Notes under the pieces: model-generated
Databases searched by the model: none
Told to the model about the DNA's origin: nothing
Seen by the model: only the letters and a program-made list of their open reading frames with translations
DNA from: Ctenosaura bakeri
Taxonomy: Eukaryota > Chordata > Lepidosauria > Squamata > Iguanidae
DNA length: 64,000 bases
Reading direction: 5' to 3'
Assembly: GCA_948474755.1 (NCBI GenBank)
Contig: CAOLHI010000931.1
Span: 690,001 to 754,000, forward strand
Part shown: positions 1 to 14,000 of the stretch, piece after piece
How the letters are laid out: each line of letters starts with the position of its first letter
Position numbering within the stretch: position 1 is the first letter of the stretch
Made by a program: the position numbers and the translations under genes

Positions 1-3000
1 CAGCATCTATGTCTGTAAAACTGGAAACTATAAATCAAAGTTATAGGCTGATATGAAGAGTGATTTCATCAGAAAGAACAGTATCAGAATAAAAGAACTA
101 AAAAGAACACAGAACAGGATAATACAAAAGCAAGAAACTACTGCTTAAAATCGTACTCAAAGAAAAGTTACCTATTTGATATTTCTGGTCAAAATCACAA
201 AAGACGTGTGTCTAGGACCGCCTATCATCAAGAAGATTAGCACAGATATATGTATAAAAAATTTATCAGAGCATACAAGCTTCACTTAATCTAGCTCAAA
301 TTCGTCCACTGTATCAGCAGACTCATTTTTCAGAGTGGGGGAAATCTTAAAAAATCTTCAAACAGGCTGCTGTTGAGGGGTTAAGAATAATCTGAATGAA
401 TTTAACATGTCTTTAAAACCTCCAGATTTTGCTGTGAATAGACTTTTGTGCATTTAGGAAAATGCAAAGTCTACCAGTTTCAGTTTGAATTTTATCAAAG
501 AATAAAATTCCAGAGTCTTTAAAAAAAAAACAAACTCCAACAGTAAAGTCTGCTGTTGGTTTTTCAATGAGCAAATTGAAGAAGTCAGGCAATTATGTAC
601 TTAAAGTAGAACAAGTTTTCTTTATCTGCAAATTTAAATGTATACTGTAATAAGGTGCCAAAAACTGCACTGGATTAAGCTGCCATTTAGATAGATTTGC
701 ACGTTAATATTTCTGGTCAATAACTTTGGTATTTTTTTTTCTCCCCGTACTTCACCATAATTTCATATCCTCTGCTAAACTGATACCAATGGCTTCTCCT
801 CAATTCTTCAAAACCCTTTCACATATTTTACCTTCACTTGCCTGTTATGCCCATCACATCACACCACCACCAGCTGGGGGCGTCTCCCTATTTGCCACCA
901 CTGCCAAGAGGCAAGAAAAGTAGTCTATGTGCATGTGGTATTAGACTGATCTTTAACAATCCAGGACTAGGGGGGAGAGAAAAAAAGTAACCTTCAAAAT
1001 TGTAACAGGTTTGCTTCATTTTCACCATACTGGTAAATCGTGTCTTATTTTCAAATATAATACACTTAAAAGTTACAGATGTGGTAAATATATTTGAAAC
1101 CAATATTTATTTTATTTATTTAACTTATCTCTTGGTTTCTCCTTGCACAGGACCCAAGCCAAGATAATAGCTGCATAGCAATCATCATTCACAGCAAGAC
1201 AGCAACCTATCTAAATGGCAAGGGTCAGCAGAAAAGAGTCTGAACATGGAACGTATTTACATACAGCCCACATTAAAATTAGGAAAGCCAGAAGCACATG
1301 TATAGCCAGAGAAACTAGTAGGAAGAAATTCGTAAGTCAGTCTTACATCTTATTTTAAACGTATCTGTCTTATACCTGATGTGCAGGCCACCACTGCAAG
1401 CAGAGCTCTTACATGAGAGATCTTTATCAAGTTTTTGACTCATTAAAGGAACTATTTCTACATTAAAAGTATATGGCATAACTAGAGTACATTGGGTACA
1501 TTCTAGCAAGCAATGTGAACAAAAATTCTTGCTTAGTCAGCCAACCAGCTGTTTGGAATTAGATTTATTTAAGGAAAAAGTAAATCAAAACTGTAAATAA
1601 GTAGAGAAGGCTCTCAAACCTATTTGGGTGACATGTATGCAAAAACATAGTAATACTAAGCTTCTGGCCTTCCATAGGAGCAAACAGGTAAGTTCCAAGA
1701 AGCCTTCAATTCCTGCTGCCAAGAAACCTAAAACAACTTCATTAAACAGGTAACAGACAAAAATCTGGAAAAAAATGCACAAGAAAGGGAACTGTGATCT
1801 AAGGGAAAACACCCACTATTTGAAACCTATACAGAAAAAAAGACACAGAAGTCCATTCAACTCTGGAACTCTTAAGTGTCTGCTCTGTGTGATAATTGCC
1901 TGGATAGGTTGCACTAACTGACCTTTTTGAAAGTCTTCCATTTTTGCTTTATTAGGCATCCACGATTCACATGTAGATCCACTGAGGAACAGCAGTCTTT
2001 TTGCCCCGCAGAGGACTAGCAGTCAGTCCAATAAGCTTATCTTCTGTCCTATGTAGATACGATAGAGCTCAACAGCCCTATAAATGGGCAGAGTGTATAG
2101 ATTCTTGCGGAAGCATTTTAAAGTTGCTTTGAATTTGGACAGGTGGAAAAGAAAGGGGTTTTTTTTGCAACTACAAAATAGATATTAACCTGCTATTAAT
2201 CTGAGTACTGAAAGATGAGTCCATACTATGACTGCTGCCTGCGTCTTACTCCACTGTAGTGTATTATTTTGATAATAATTATTCCTCAAATCTACTATTT
2301 GTTGAACGATTTGATTTTTTTTAAAGCAGACTATCTGCATGGAGTAAGTTTTTACAAATTCCACAGAAATTATTTTGTGATCATATATGCACTACAAATG
2401 CTGGGGCACCTATCTGTTTAATTGTGGCTACTAAGAATGTGAAATTCCTAAGTTTTATTGGATACGCAAAGAGCAGGGGCTGAGGAAAACAAGTTTTATT
2501 AGCAAATTAATGAAACTGATTTCCTCATAGGTATGAACAAATCTCCACAGTGATGCCCTGTTTTTATAATGCTATTTGTTCTGTTTATTATAATAACCTC
2601 TCAGATGAAGGGGACTTTATCTTGAGGCCCAGTTTGAGGAGGGAATGAGAATTTACTTAAAATTTCAGTTCCACATTTCTGCACTCATGTTCGCTGATGC
2701 TTTCTTCAGAAAAGCCTGTGTACAATAAACTGACTTTACTCAAAATATGTGATATTGAAAAGAACAAAGTAAAGGAACCTAGAGTAAGGACTTGACATTC
2801 AAACAGCTGCTTAACAATGACTAATAAGTGCTTTGCATAATGCTAAGGCAATATAAAAAGAAGCAAAATTTTAAGTGCAACCACAACAGAAAGTTATAGT
2901 AGGGAAAGGGGAAAAATAACTGAGACAGTAATTTTAAAAAACTGACACCACCACCCAGGTACACAGAATAGCTGGGCCACACTTCTCTCACTCTATTATA

Positions 3001-4878
3001 GGAGGACTGGCTAGGGGATCTCACTATTACTGTTAGAACAAATTGCATATTCTGAAGATTAAGACTGCTGGGACAGTTATTTTTCCTGTCACATGTTTAA
3101 TAAATATTTAACATCTAATTCTATTAGACTGTGAAATCCTTTATGATGACACAGAAAATTAGTTGTGTTCAAAGTTAGGCACTTGTGCGCTCAAAAATAG
3201 CGGCACTGCAAATAGGACAAGGAAAGAGATCAAAGCTGTTTTAGTGCAAATCCTCTGAGATAAAGTGACTATTTTTGCAGTGAGTACAAAAGCACAGTCT
3301 ACAGTTATTTTAAGTCACTAGTTGCAACTGGCATTGTAATAAATGTGCAACCTACTCTGATGGTACAATTCTGAGTGGCATCTTTACACAAGGTTTCTAG
3401 TACTGGCTTCACTAAATATACATATTTTTGCACACTGAATCACATGAATGTCATTGAGTCATTTACATTAATCTACTTTTATTCACAGATTTAGGAATTT
3501 CACTATTGATTCCTGAGCAAACGAATATACAATTTGGCAAAAGAAATATGCAACACACATACCAAATGAATAGTTTCTGTAGGCCAGTGACAGAACCGTA
3601 TTTCATTAAGGCCATTGATTATAATACCAAAATATATCACATTGCCATTAAGCAATATAAAAACCCAGAATTTTAAACACTAAAGAAACCACTTAAGGAT
3701 CTGTGAAGTATCATCAAAAACTGGGAATGAAAAGCTTGAATGCACTGTGTCAACTGGGGGAAAAAATCACAACGCAAAAAGGGGAACAGATTTTCTATCA
3801 ATTTAAAAACCATAGAACAACTTGTTGAATATAATTTTGGAATTATGTTTTCTCCAACAAGGCAAGTCCTTTATACTGACCTAGGAGGAAGCTTCTTGTA
3901 ACTCAATGGAACTAACTTCTGAGCACACATGGAACAGACTGCACTGTAAGTGATCACGAGGAAATCTCTCAACAATCCAAGCAGTATAGTTTAGAAAGCA
4001 GGAAGTGAATGAGAAAGACCAGGTGAAACAGAGGCTGTTTCCTATATTGGTTTGAGAGAGGGCTTGAAATCAGGACAACAGACCCATCTAGTTGTAACAG
4101 AAACATTAATCAAAGCTGTTCCAGAGAAGACGCATCAACTAACTCATATTTTTAGCAAGAGGTGTCTCTTTTATCCTTCAAATATTTCCAGCCACCTTAA
4201 GGCGTGGCTAAATGCAGGTGTTATCTAAACAAACACTGTAGGACACTTCAAGACAAAGCTATTATGGACTTTTATTTGAGAAATTTGGATTCCATTTTAT
4301 TTTGATTTGAAGAAATTTCAAGAAATGGACAGATACCACAACAGTTTCCAACATAAGGAAATCTGTTAGACTTGCCAACATATTTTTAATGAAGAGATTT
4401 CAAGAAATATCTACAAAATTAAGAACTTACTTTGATTATACTATTACAAACTTCTGAAATTATCTGAAATGTAGGTAGGGATGAAAAACAGAAATTGAAT
4501 AAAAAGCATGTGCTGAAAAGAAGGAATATGAAAATGCAGATGACTAACCTAACATATATCCCCCAAGCTGAAATAACCTCTCTCTTCTAAAAATTGGGAC
4601 AAATCATACCAATTCATACAGCCAAGGTTGTTAAGTTTGTGTACTGGACACCTACAGATCACTCAACTGAACAGAGATAACACACATTAGTAAAGCTCAT
4701 GGAAGCAAAAAAGAAGGGTAACTCATTTAATCCTGCAACATACATTCATCTGCCTAGAATTCAGGGACTGCACATCTAATAATCTACAGGACAAGGAGTT
4801 CGAAGAAAAGTCCCCCTCCCCACAAACTGAGGGACCATGGTACAGCAAAGAATTTATGTACCATTCATAACAACTAAC
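1..4878. other. Non-coding DNA downstream of LUC7L3 exon 9
   Basis: No exon of LUC7L3 or any other gene was recognised here. The acidic C-terminal exon expected after the RS domain was searched for on the minus strand by eye and not found, so this is probably intron 9, with the last exon left of the window. The sequence is AT-rich and mostly unique-looking; short open frames have no recognisable product. An unrecognised alternative 3' end of the gene cannot be excluded. Confidence 0.55.
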
Positions 4879-5039
4879 CTTTTTCCTTTGATTTCCTGTC
4901 TTGTTCTCGCTCTCTGCTTTTGCTTCTGTGCTTGTAAGACTTCCGGTCTCGGCTTTTTGATCGCCTTCTGTCCCTGCTGCGTGATCTGTGCTTTCTGTCT
5001 GACCTATCATGGCTTCTGCTTCTGCGTCGATCTCGACTC
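4879..5039 (-). CDS. LUC7L3: LUC7L3 exon 9 (RS domain)
   Basis: This exon encodes SRDRRRSRSHDRSDRKHRSR through DRKSKEK. The donor GTTAGT is weaker than consensus. If the intron is not removed, translation meets an in-frame TAG within two codons, giving a protein that lacks the acidic tail. Confidence 0.93.
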
Positions 5040-8000
5040 CTAAACAATATAAGACAGCAGTCAAAAAGAGCTTTATCAAGTTACTAGCAAACTTCTATTT
5101 CCATTTCTGAAGATAGCTTTACACAAAACAGCAATAATCCTCAAACTAATTCAAATCATTTTTCAATTAAATACCGGCTTCGTCTTCTGTCTTTGCTTCT
5201 TGACCTTTTATGGTCCCTTGACCGACTACCTCTCCTGTCAGAAGTTCTGCTTGAATGTCTGCTTCGTGAACGACTTCTCTTTCGTCTCTCTCTATCACGA
5301 GCTCTCTCTTTTTCCTTTTCTTCTTCCTCACGCCGCCTCTTCCTTTCTTTCTCTTCCCTTTCACGCTCTCTCTCTCTCTCTTCTCGTTCTAGTTTCTCTT
5401 TTTTTAACCGATCATCACGCTCTGGCTCTTCAGTTCTCTTTCTTAATTTCTCCTTAAAATAGAAAGAAGTCCAAAAAAAGGTACTGGATTAATTTTATTA
5501 AAAACCAGGTAAGCCAGGTGTCTATTTCTCAAATAAGGTGCTCAAACATTTCCACCTGCTTTATTTGTTCATAATTAACAATAATGACGACGCATCTCAT
5601 GAAATGGCACAATTCTTAATGCTTTTTACTTAACTCACTGAATAATACCAATTTTGGTCTTTCACAATAAACAGCAAGTCCTCAACACCTGAAAACCTAC
5701 ATCCAGTTCTTTTTATACAATTACTTTCTCGCCCTGTATGAGTGAGCGGGAGGCTTTTTTTTTACATGCTGATTTACTATCGGTCTTCAATTTCCAATAA
5801 ATAGCCATTGATAGTATGACTATAAGAAATTCTGTTCACATTACACAAAGGCTGAAACTGAAATAAGCCATTCTTTCCTCTGTTGGCAGCCCACTGTATA
5901 CTGAACAATGCCAGTTGTGCAACTTTTCTTGGTGTCACAAAATTCTAAGTATTTTTGCAAAATAGCATAGTCTAAAATAACATCTACTGTACACCAGAAG
6001 GAACAGATACTGACAGCATTCACTAGCACATGCAGCATTTCTCAAATTTTATGCACTCTGATGTTGAACATACCTTTAATTCTTCTACTGTAGCTTTAAT
6101 TTTAGCATAACCCATATGCTGTTTTCCCATCAAGTGATCATCCACTCTGGATTGTGCATCTCCTACAATTAAAAAAGCTCCACAGACTTCACAAACTTCC
6201 ATCTGCTTTTCCTGGGCCGCAAAACTCTCAATTGTCTGAAAAGAGAAGACATTTGTTAGAAAAAGGGAATGATTTTGAAACCTTTCCCTCATTTCTATTC
6301 CATATTTGGATTACAATGTGGTGACTTCAACAAATGTGCTCAATACAGTAAAACACATAAAAGGGCCTGCCTAATTGAATTAGGGTTTGAATGAGTAAAG
6401 GCCATCTTTTTTTTTTTAAAAAAAAAAACCAACCAAATTCCATTTGCAAAGAATATGACCAGGATATATTCCAAACTTTTTGGAATGGCAAAATATGGCA
6501 CTAGAGCACTGCCATGCCAAACAGGAGAAGGTTTTTCTACTCTAGGCATTTCCTCTTCCTATAAGAACCAGGTTAGGAGATGAGGAGAGTCTTAACAACA
6601 TAACAACTATTTTACTAAATTATTTTGCAAGTTAAATATTAAGTTGTGACTATTCCAAGTCATCAACTAGTAAAACATTAAAAGATTTAAAGGGCAATTA
6701 TAAAATCTTTTTGTAACTAATTTAATTACACAGCTATTGTATCATCATGACTGGTTTTCATCCTGTTGTGGCCTTTAATTATTAAAAATCAATTGGTTTC
6801 TCTGGTGTACTTACTGAAGTTGTAGACCTGAGCAGCTCTCTTTCTTCTTTTAACTGTTCAACAAGCTTCATCATACCTTGAGCCTCTTCTACCTTTCCTT
6901 CAGAACCCAGTTCTTCTATCTATTAAAGGAAAAAAAAGCTATTACAATGTTTTAACCCAGGTTTCTGAACATTTCTGTATTTATTCAAGAAAACTGTTAC
7001 CTGCTGTAAAAGTACATCAATTTTGTCAGTTAAGACTTGAATCTTCTCTTCATTTTTACCAGTAGGTCCTGCTGCCTGCTAAATATTAAAACAAAGATGT
7101 TGCTGTTATCATCAGTTACCATTTAAAGAATATCAACAAAACAAAGCACAGTTCTCCTCTGTTTATCATTCTACTCCTGCCAAAGAAAAAACAATAAACA
7201 GAAGATATAACTTTGTAGTATGTTTTTAATGCACAAGAATGTTAAATTTCTACTGTATATAAAGCAGTCTGCATATTAATACTACAATTCTACATGTTTG
7301 TAATCTGAAGTGAACCCTATTAAGTTCAATGAAATGTACTCTCAGGTAACTGAGTACAGGATTACAGCCTAAAGCATTTTGATATTGTTTAGATGGTTAC
7401 TTGTGAGTTTAGAGTAGTTAGATAAATATCACATGCTTAACATACTGCCATGTCTTACATAGCCTGCTCCTATTTTCCAAGGTTTGTAAAGTTACAAGAA
7501 GCCAGAATAGCAGCATGAGAAGCTACGTATTTTGAGACATTAGTTAAAACTTTTCTTTTTATGAAATATGTCAAACATGCTGTAAAACACTGGGAAAATC
7601 TATACACATATTTTCTATTTTAAATTCACCTTGTAAGAAAACACACAACTAATGTTTAATTTGTCATCTGCTTGTATACTTACACCTGAGGACTGCTGAT
7701 TCTGAGACAACGCTAAACGAGCATGGCCTCTTCGAATTCGGCGTTCAACCTCTGCAAGCAAGCTCTGTAAATAGCGAAGGAATTCTCTTTCATAGCCTAC
7801 TTTCATGAACCGAGAACTTTTTTCATATCTGTTAAAGTAAAAAAAAAAAGTTTGTAATTAAATGTAAGTCGCTGTACAGCCATGGCCAAAATATATATAT
7901 ATATATATCCATATGTCACAAGAGTGTATGAGCCGATAAAGATTAACATATAAAGATTTTTTACATTATACTCACTGTTTTCTGAGGTTTTCATCATGAA

Positions 8001-11000
8001 TTTTTTCACATGGGCCTAGAAATAGAAGGGATGAGAATTCAAATATTAGTTCCTTCCATAAAGAAATATAAGGAGCAGGAATATCACTGTACAGCAATGC
8101 ATAGCTAACATCTAAAAATGTAGTCATCAACTAGCATAACCTTAGAGTAGCTGTAATCAATGCTCCACTGATACTCTACAACCAAAGGTAGAGTTTAAAT
8201 GTAAGAGGGAACATGGCCTGAGACAAAAAGCAAATCTTTTTGTTCTTTCCAGACATGGGGGGAGGGCAGCTACAAACCTCTGAATATGCTTGGTATCATA
8301 TCTGTTTCTGCAACTCCAGAGGTTCTCTCCAGCACTTGTTTGCTGTTTTATATAAGGGACACCATTTTATTAAATCATTGTCTATAATGAGACTTAAGCG
8401 TCTGCAGATTTTGGTATCCACCAGGGGTCCTGGAACCAAACCCCAGAGGAGATCAAGGGTCCATTGTATGATTAGCTATGAACATAATATTTATGGCTTT
8501 TTAGCTTTCTTGATAACACAGAGTTTATTCTAAAGAGGTACATGACAACAACAGTACAAGATTCTAAAGAAGTTAATGACGAAACTATGAGAAGCAGAAG
8601 TCTCTAACCCTGAACTTCACATCTTCTATAACATAAAAAAACCACACTTACCCAAGTCAGAACGGGTATTTGTAAATAGTTCAGCTGGACAAAATCCACA
8701 AAGGTAGTATTTACAAACCTGACAGAAAAGAAGAACAGTTTTTTAGAGTTCTGTTTCCTACACCTTAATTCCAGAAAGACAAAAGTGTAACAGAATGGTG
8801 CAATTTCCTCTTACTTCAACAGCTAAAATTTCTACCAACCTTGCTCAATGCATAACAATGCCTATTTTTTTTGTATTTAAATCGTCTGAGATGTTCTGGT
8901 CATTAAGCATCTAGGAAACCTTTATATTTGCTTCCTTACTGAGCATCAGGCCTTAAATGTAATGCTGTTATCAAGTATGATATTATGTTGCCCAAAATGA
9001 CAGTGAATATGTCTTAACTCACAGTGAGGCCTGATAGGTTGGGTTCAAAGGACTGGAATTACTAAACTGTATGGGATTCCCAAGAATGAGAAAGCAAAGG
9101 TTGCTGCTAGCCCAATGGTCCCCAATAACTTGTTTAAAAACTTAAAGTTTTTCACAAGCTGTTATTCTAACTAGTGGGTTTGATCCAATTCTATTTGTGA
9201 ATGTAAGAATAAGTATGACCAGAGCTCATTGTGCCTCTTCCTCATAATCACTATAGTAGGGCAGCCCAGTAGGTACAGAAGACATTCTGAAGGGATGAGG
9301 TCATTATTCATTTCTGCTGGCAAGTTTTACTCCTCACTGAGGCCATTCTCCTCTTGTCCCTTCAGGACTTGCCTTGCATACCAACCCGCTATTCTCTTTG
9401 CAAGCAGAGTTGAAAGATGAAGAAGAGGCACAACAGTTTCCATGAACTTCATCTTGGGATTATGCCATCTGCAGATATCATTGGTTACACAGTGTTAGTG
9501 GCTCTTTAAGTCTGACACTCTACTGTACACATTCCACTTGGGTCTTAGTCTTTTTGGAGCAAAAGCTCTATGCAAAGAGTAATCTATGTAAGGTAAGCAA
9601 AGTTCTTTTGGCCCATTCATAATAAATCCTACTTGCTCTGTTCCAAAGCTTACTAAATAGCACTTTATACAGGTATTACTATAAATATTATTTATTCATT
9701 TTTGTACCTCCTTTGCCCCACACTCAGGACTCAAGGTGACTCGCACACATTAAAAACAAATACAAATAAGAACAGACTTAAAAAACATACAAAAAGGTAT
9801 GTTTTGAAACAGAAACAAACTCTCTATAGTATAAAAACTGACAGCAGGGCCTTACACAAGGATTTCATAGCTCAGAAAGACTTGTATGAGAAGATACAGT
9901 CCTCTAGAAAGCCTGGACTGAAGCTGCACATGCCTTTATTAAGTCATAACCAGCACTTACAATTGTTTCTGGAATGAAACCAGTAATCAGTACAAATGTA
10001 TTTCTAGTCACCGCAAAAACCTGGGTGTTAGGTCCAGGGCCAAATCTGTGAGCACATCAGACTGCAAAACTGTCTTCGAGGACAGCAGTCCAGAACAACC
10101 TGCATCCTTATTCCTTGAATTACTTTTTGATTTCAAAGAGACTCGTTTGGATTGAACAACACTTTGTTGGTCCTCATCCAATTAACAACAAGCTGAGGTT
10201 TAAAATGGAAATAGTTATACCTGTTTAACACAAACACACAATTTGGGGGTGTTTTTGGTATATACATCTAATGTTGATATCACCATTCACTACAAAGTAA
10301 TCTCAACCTGCAATATACTATTCAAGATTTCATTCCATTTCTTAATATATTGTGCTCACATAAAAATGCTAATTCTGTTCTAAAATACAAAGACAGTAGT
10401 TACTTTTTTCTCCATTAAAATTTTGCTTAATTCAAAGAAGTGTCACAAAACTACAATTGCAGACAGGCTGCTAAAAAAAATTCTGTTGGTTTAAGTTTCT
10501 TCCTATGAAGATTGAAAGCTAGAAAGATTGTGGCAGCTATCCAACGCACTGGACAAAGAGCCACCTCTATGAAAATTTGTCTGCTAGACTGAAGTTCTGG
10601 GTGTCTGCCTGTGCAATGAGCTACTGGCTCTAAGGGAACACATATGAAAAAGAGGAGATGTTAACCAAGAAAAGACAGAAAGGCTTTCTGGGATGTGATA
10701 ACAGCATCACACTCCCAGGTGACATATCCTCAGAGTCACAGGATCAGAATCACTTCACGAAGGAAAGCATAATCCTCAAGAAGAATATGACCCCCCCCCA
10801 CAACTACTGGGAACTGATTAGATGGTTTATTGCCTTTCTCCCAATATGGGACCCAAGTCAATTGACGGTGCAAATTAAAAACACAGCACGAGTAAAACAA
10901 TTTCCGGGGGAATAGGAGTGTATGTATTCATGGCAAAGTTTGTGTTTGTTTCTAATGATTAAATTTCAGACAGTTGGGTTTGTGATAGATGTACAGATGA

Positions 11001-14000
11001 CTAGTTGTTGCAAATGATGCAGATTCATGCACTGTCCAGAAAGCCTGCTTGATAGTGTTGAGGGGGAATCAGCTCCTGTGATACACATATTAGCACCAAT
11101 GATGTGAGGTAATTCCGTTGTGTAGTCCTAGCACCCAAATTTAGATTACAAGCCAAGACCTCCAAAGTAGTTTTCTCTGAAACACTACCTGATCCACATA
11201 CAAGATGAACTATACAAGTAAAAATAAGATGTCTCCATGTGTGGATGAGATGGTGGTGAATGGAAAAGAACTTTAGATTCATTAAACTTTGGGGAACAAC
11301 ATGAGACAAGACTGCAGAAAAGGGAGGCACTCAGTGGAAATAGATTGATAGCTCTTATTACCAAAAAGGTGACAGAACAGCTTTTAAACCGATCCCCAAG
11401 AGAAAACCAGAATAAGCCAGGGAATATCCAATTTCGAATGTATCATCCCTAGGGGATGAGGATGAATGAATTTTAACCACCCAAATGGGCATAAGGTAGA
11501 AACAGGCTATAAACAATCAGTAGAACTTAATAGATCAGGAAACAAACACCATCTGGAGAGTATTCCAGTGTGGTTTTAAAAGAGAACATAAATATAATGG
11601 AAACTTGATGGAGACAGAGAAGTAGTAGAATATAGTATACTTCAGGTACAAATTTCATAGGAATGACAGAGAAGGTACAGTGGACAATATTGTTCTGCCT
11701 GATGGCACACCATTAAACTAACATGAACTCTCTGAAGGGCCCAATTCCTCCACAGAATTACTGTGGGGAGAAAACAAAAGGCCTCTAAAGTAGGTATTAG
11801 CTGGAACTATACCATTTCCATACCCCAAAGAGTAAAGGATAATCCTGAGAGGAATAAAAGTAGGAAGGTATCCAAACAGGAAAGTTTGGGGGTACTGAGT
11901 GACTTCAACTACCCTCACACAGATAAAATAATCTATGTTCTGGTCATGAAAAGGAAGTAAAATTTCCAGATAATTTAAACAGCTGTAGTAGTTTTCAAAG
12001 AACTAGCCATGTTAGTTTCTTGCAGGATAAAAAGCAGGAAGAGAGGGGTAGAAAAAAAGAGAATTTTGGCAGCTCCTTTAAGATTAACTGGTTTGTATTT
12101 TTGCATGAGCTGTCATGGCTATAAACTCATTTCTTCAGATGCAGTACAGAGTGATATTACAGTTTTAGAGTGGTCTGGTAACTCATTTATGAATAGCTAA
12201 GGTAGATATAAAGTAGGTTATAAAGCATATTTATATTGTTATGGCATAGGGATAGATTGTAACAGGATCCAGAAAGATGCAAATAATGTTCCTTGCACTA
12301 AATTTTCAAAGTGCTGGGCAGGATGGTACCAGTCTTTTAGTTCTTTACATTGATCAGTTAGTATTGATGTGTGTAAGCTATAAATCTGCTTACCAAAATT
12401 CTGTTTCCCTATCTCTACACAAGGGGACACAAATCTGACTCTAGAAACAACGATCTCAAAAATCAGTTTCAGAACATTTCAACCCTCTTGTCCTTACAAG
12501 GAAGGAATTTACAGGCTATAATCCTTGAACGAGGAAATTACAAAGGAAAACCAGAAAGAGAAACAGCTGAAATGAATTACAGTCAGCCCTCCACTTTTGT
12601 AGAGGTTTTAGGGGCACAAGACCTCTGCAAAAATGAAAAAATTGTGAATAAAAATCAAAATCATGAATGCTTTTTTTTAAAAATCCAAGAACACTTCTCT
12701 AGGGATATCTAGGGTCTTTCAGCACAATTCCATGGTCAATTTTCAGTGGAAACACTGTGGTCCACAGAATCATGTTGGGGCATCTAGAGATTTGTAGAGA
12801 GAACATTTTTACCCCCATGGCACAGCAAATATAGTAAGATTTTTTTAATAAATAAAAGATATAAAATAACCCACAAATTCTGAACCAGTGAAAGTGGAAG
12901 GTCCACTGTATAATCACAAATTCCAATTCATTAGCAGAGGTATGAACAAAGACAGTGGCTTTATGGCACACTACATATATTAATACAAGAGTCCTCACTA
13001 CTGCACACATAACACAACAAGAGCTCTGAACCTAAAGAAGCTGACTTTTGGTAAACAGATTCACTGCTTTCACACATCAACAGTAACTAACCACTGTAAA
13101 GATGTGAAGTCCTTTGAAAAAGGTTCACATCTTTTGGGATTCTATTACAGTCGGCCCTACATATTTGTGGTTTAACTTTCATGGATTTGATTATTTGCGA
13201 ATTTCTCCAGCCCCTGCCTCCCATCTCAGGCACCTCTCTTCCAGGAGAACCTCCTCTCTTGTTGGCTCTGATCAGACTGCACAACTCTTTAAAAAAAAAA
13301 ATCCTTGGTCCTCCTCCACCAGCCACTGCTTGGACAGCTAAGGATGGCTTGCATCTTTTTTCTCAACACAAGCCCTCCCCCCACCAACTCAAAGAAAGAG
13401 ATGGATGACAGGCATATAAGGTTACCATGCTGACCAACCTCCTTTTCTTCTTTTTTCTCTCACCTGGTTTGGACCCTGGTACCTATTCTCCCCCATCATG
13501 CCTCAGCCCCTTCCCCCCACCACACTTTATTTGAAAATTTTCCACTTTTGCAGGAATCCAGTGCTCCTAACCCTTGCAGATGTGGAGGGCCAATTGTACA
13601 TTCTATCTCATTCACATTACTGTACAGATAGACTTTGTGCCTGAGTCCTTAATATCACTCTATACTGCATCTTAAAAAGTAGGTTTATATCTATGAAAGC
13701 TCATGTCAAAATAAAAACCAGTAGTCTTAAAGGTGCTGTCACATTTTTTCCTCTCCCTCTCTTCTTCCTTTCTAAAGAACTGTGACACAAAATAGCTGGC
13801 CATGAGATCTATCAACAGGCAGAAGAACCTCCATTTAATCCTAGGTACAAAAGACCTAGTCCAAGGTATGCTACTGAAATTTTTCTTCAGAAGACAAAAC
13901 TGCCTGAAACTGTGCCGACTAGCGAAAAGAAAACTGAAAGAGGAAGTCAGGAGAGTTAAATCTCTCCAGAATGCCTGGGTGTTGGCCAAAACTGTAAAAG

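Larger units (their letters stand above)
11995..13800 (+). mobile_element. Penelope-like retroelement copy 1 with inverted terminal arms
   Basis: The left arm (about 11995-12425) is an inverted copy of the right arm (about 13025-13800, after removing an inserted MITE). Between them is a remnant of the end of the coding region (SVSEHF near 12455 and RETAEMNY near 12560). Two Tigger-like MITEs are inserted, at 12580-12908 and 13148-13596, each at TA. An inverted or truncated terminal repeat upstream of the coding region is characteristic of Penelope-like elements. Each arm carries a hammerhead-like motif. The family assignment rests on copy 2 (18870-19850), where a GIY-YIG-like region is readable. 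Confidence 0.65.

Noticed and set aside
5193..5462. Plus-strand Ser/Leu/Phe-rich frames opposite LUC7L3 exon 8
   Set aside because: They are the complement of the purine-rich RS exon and are shadows.
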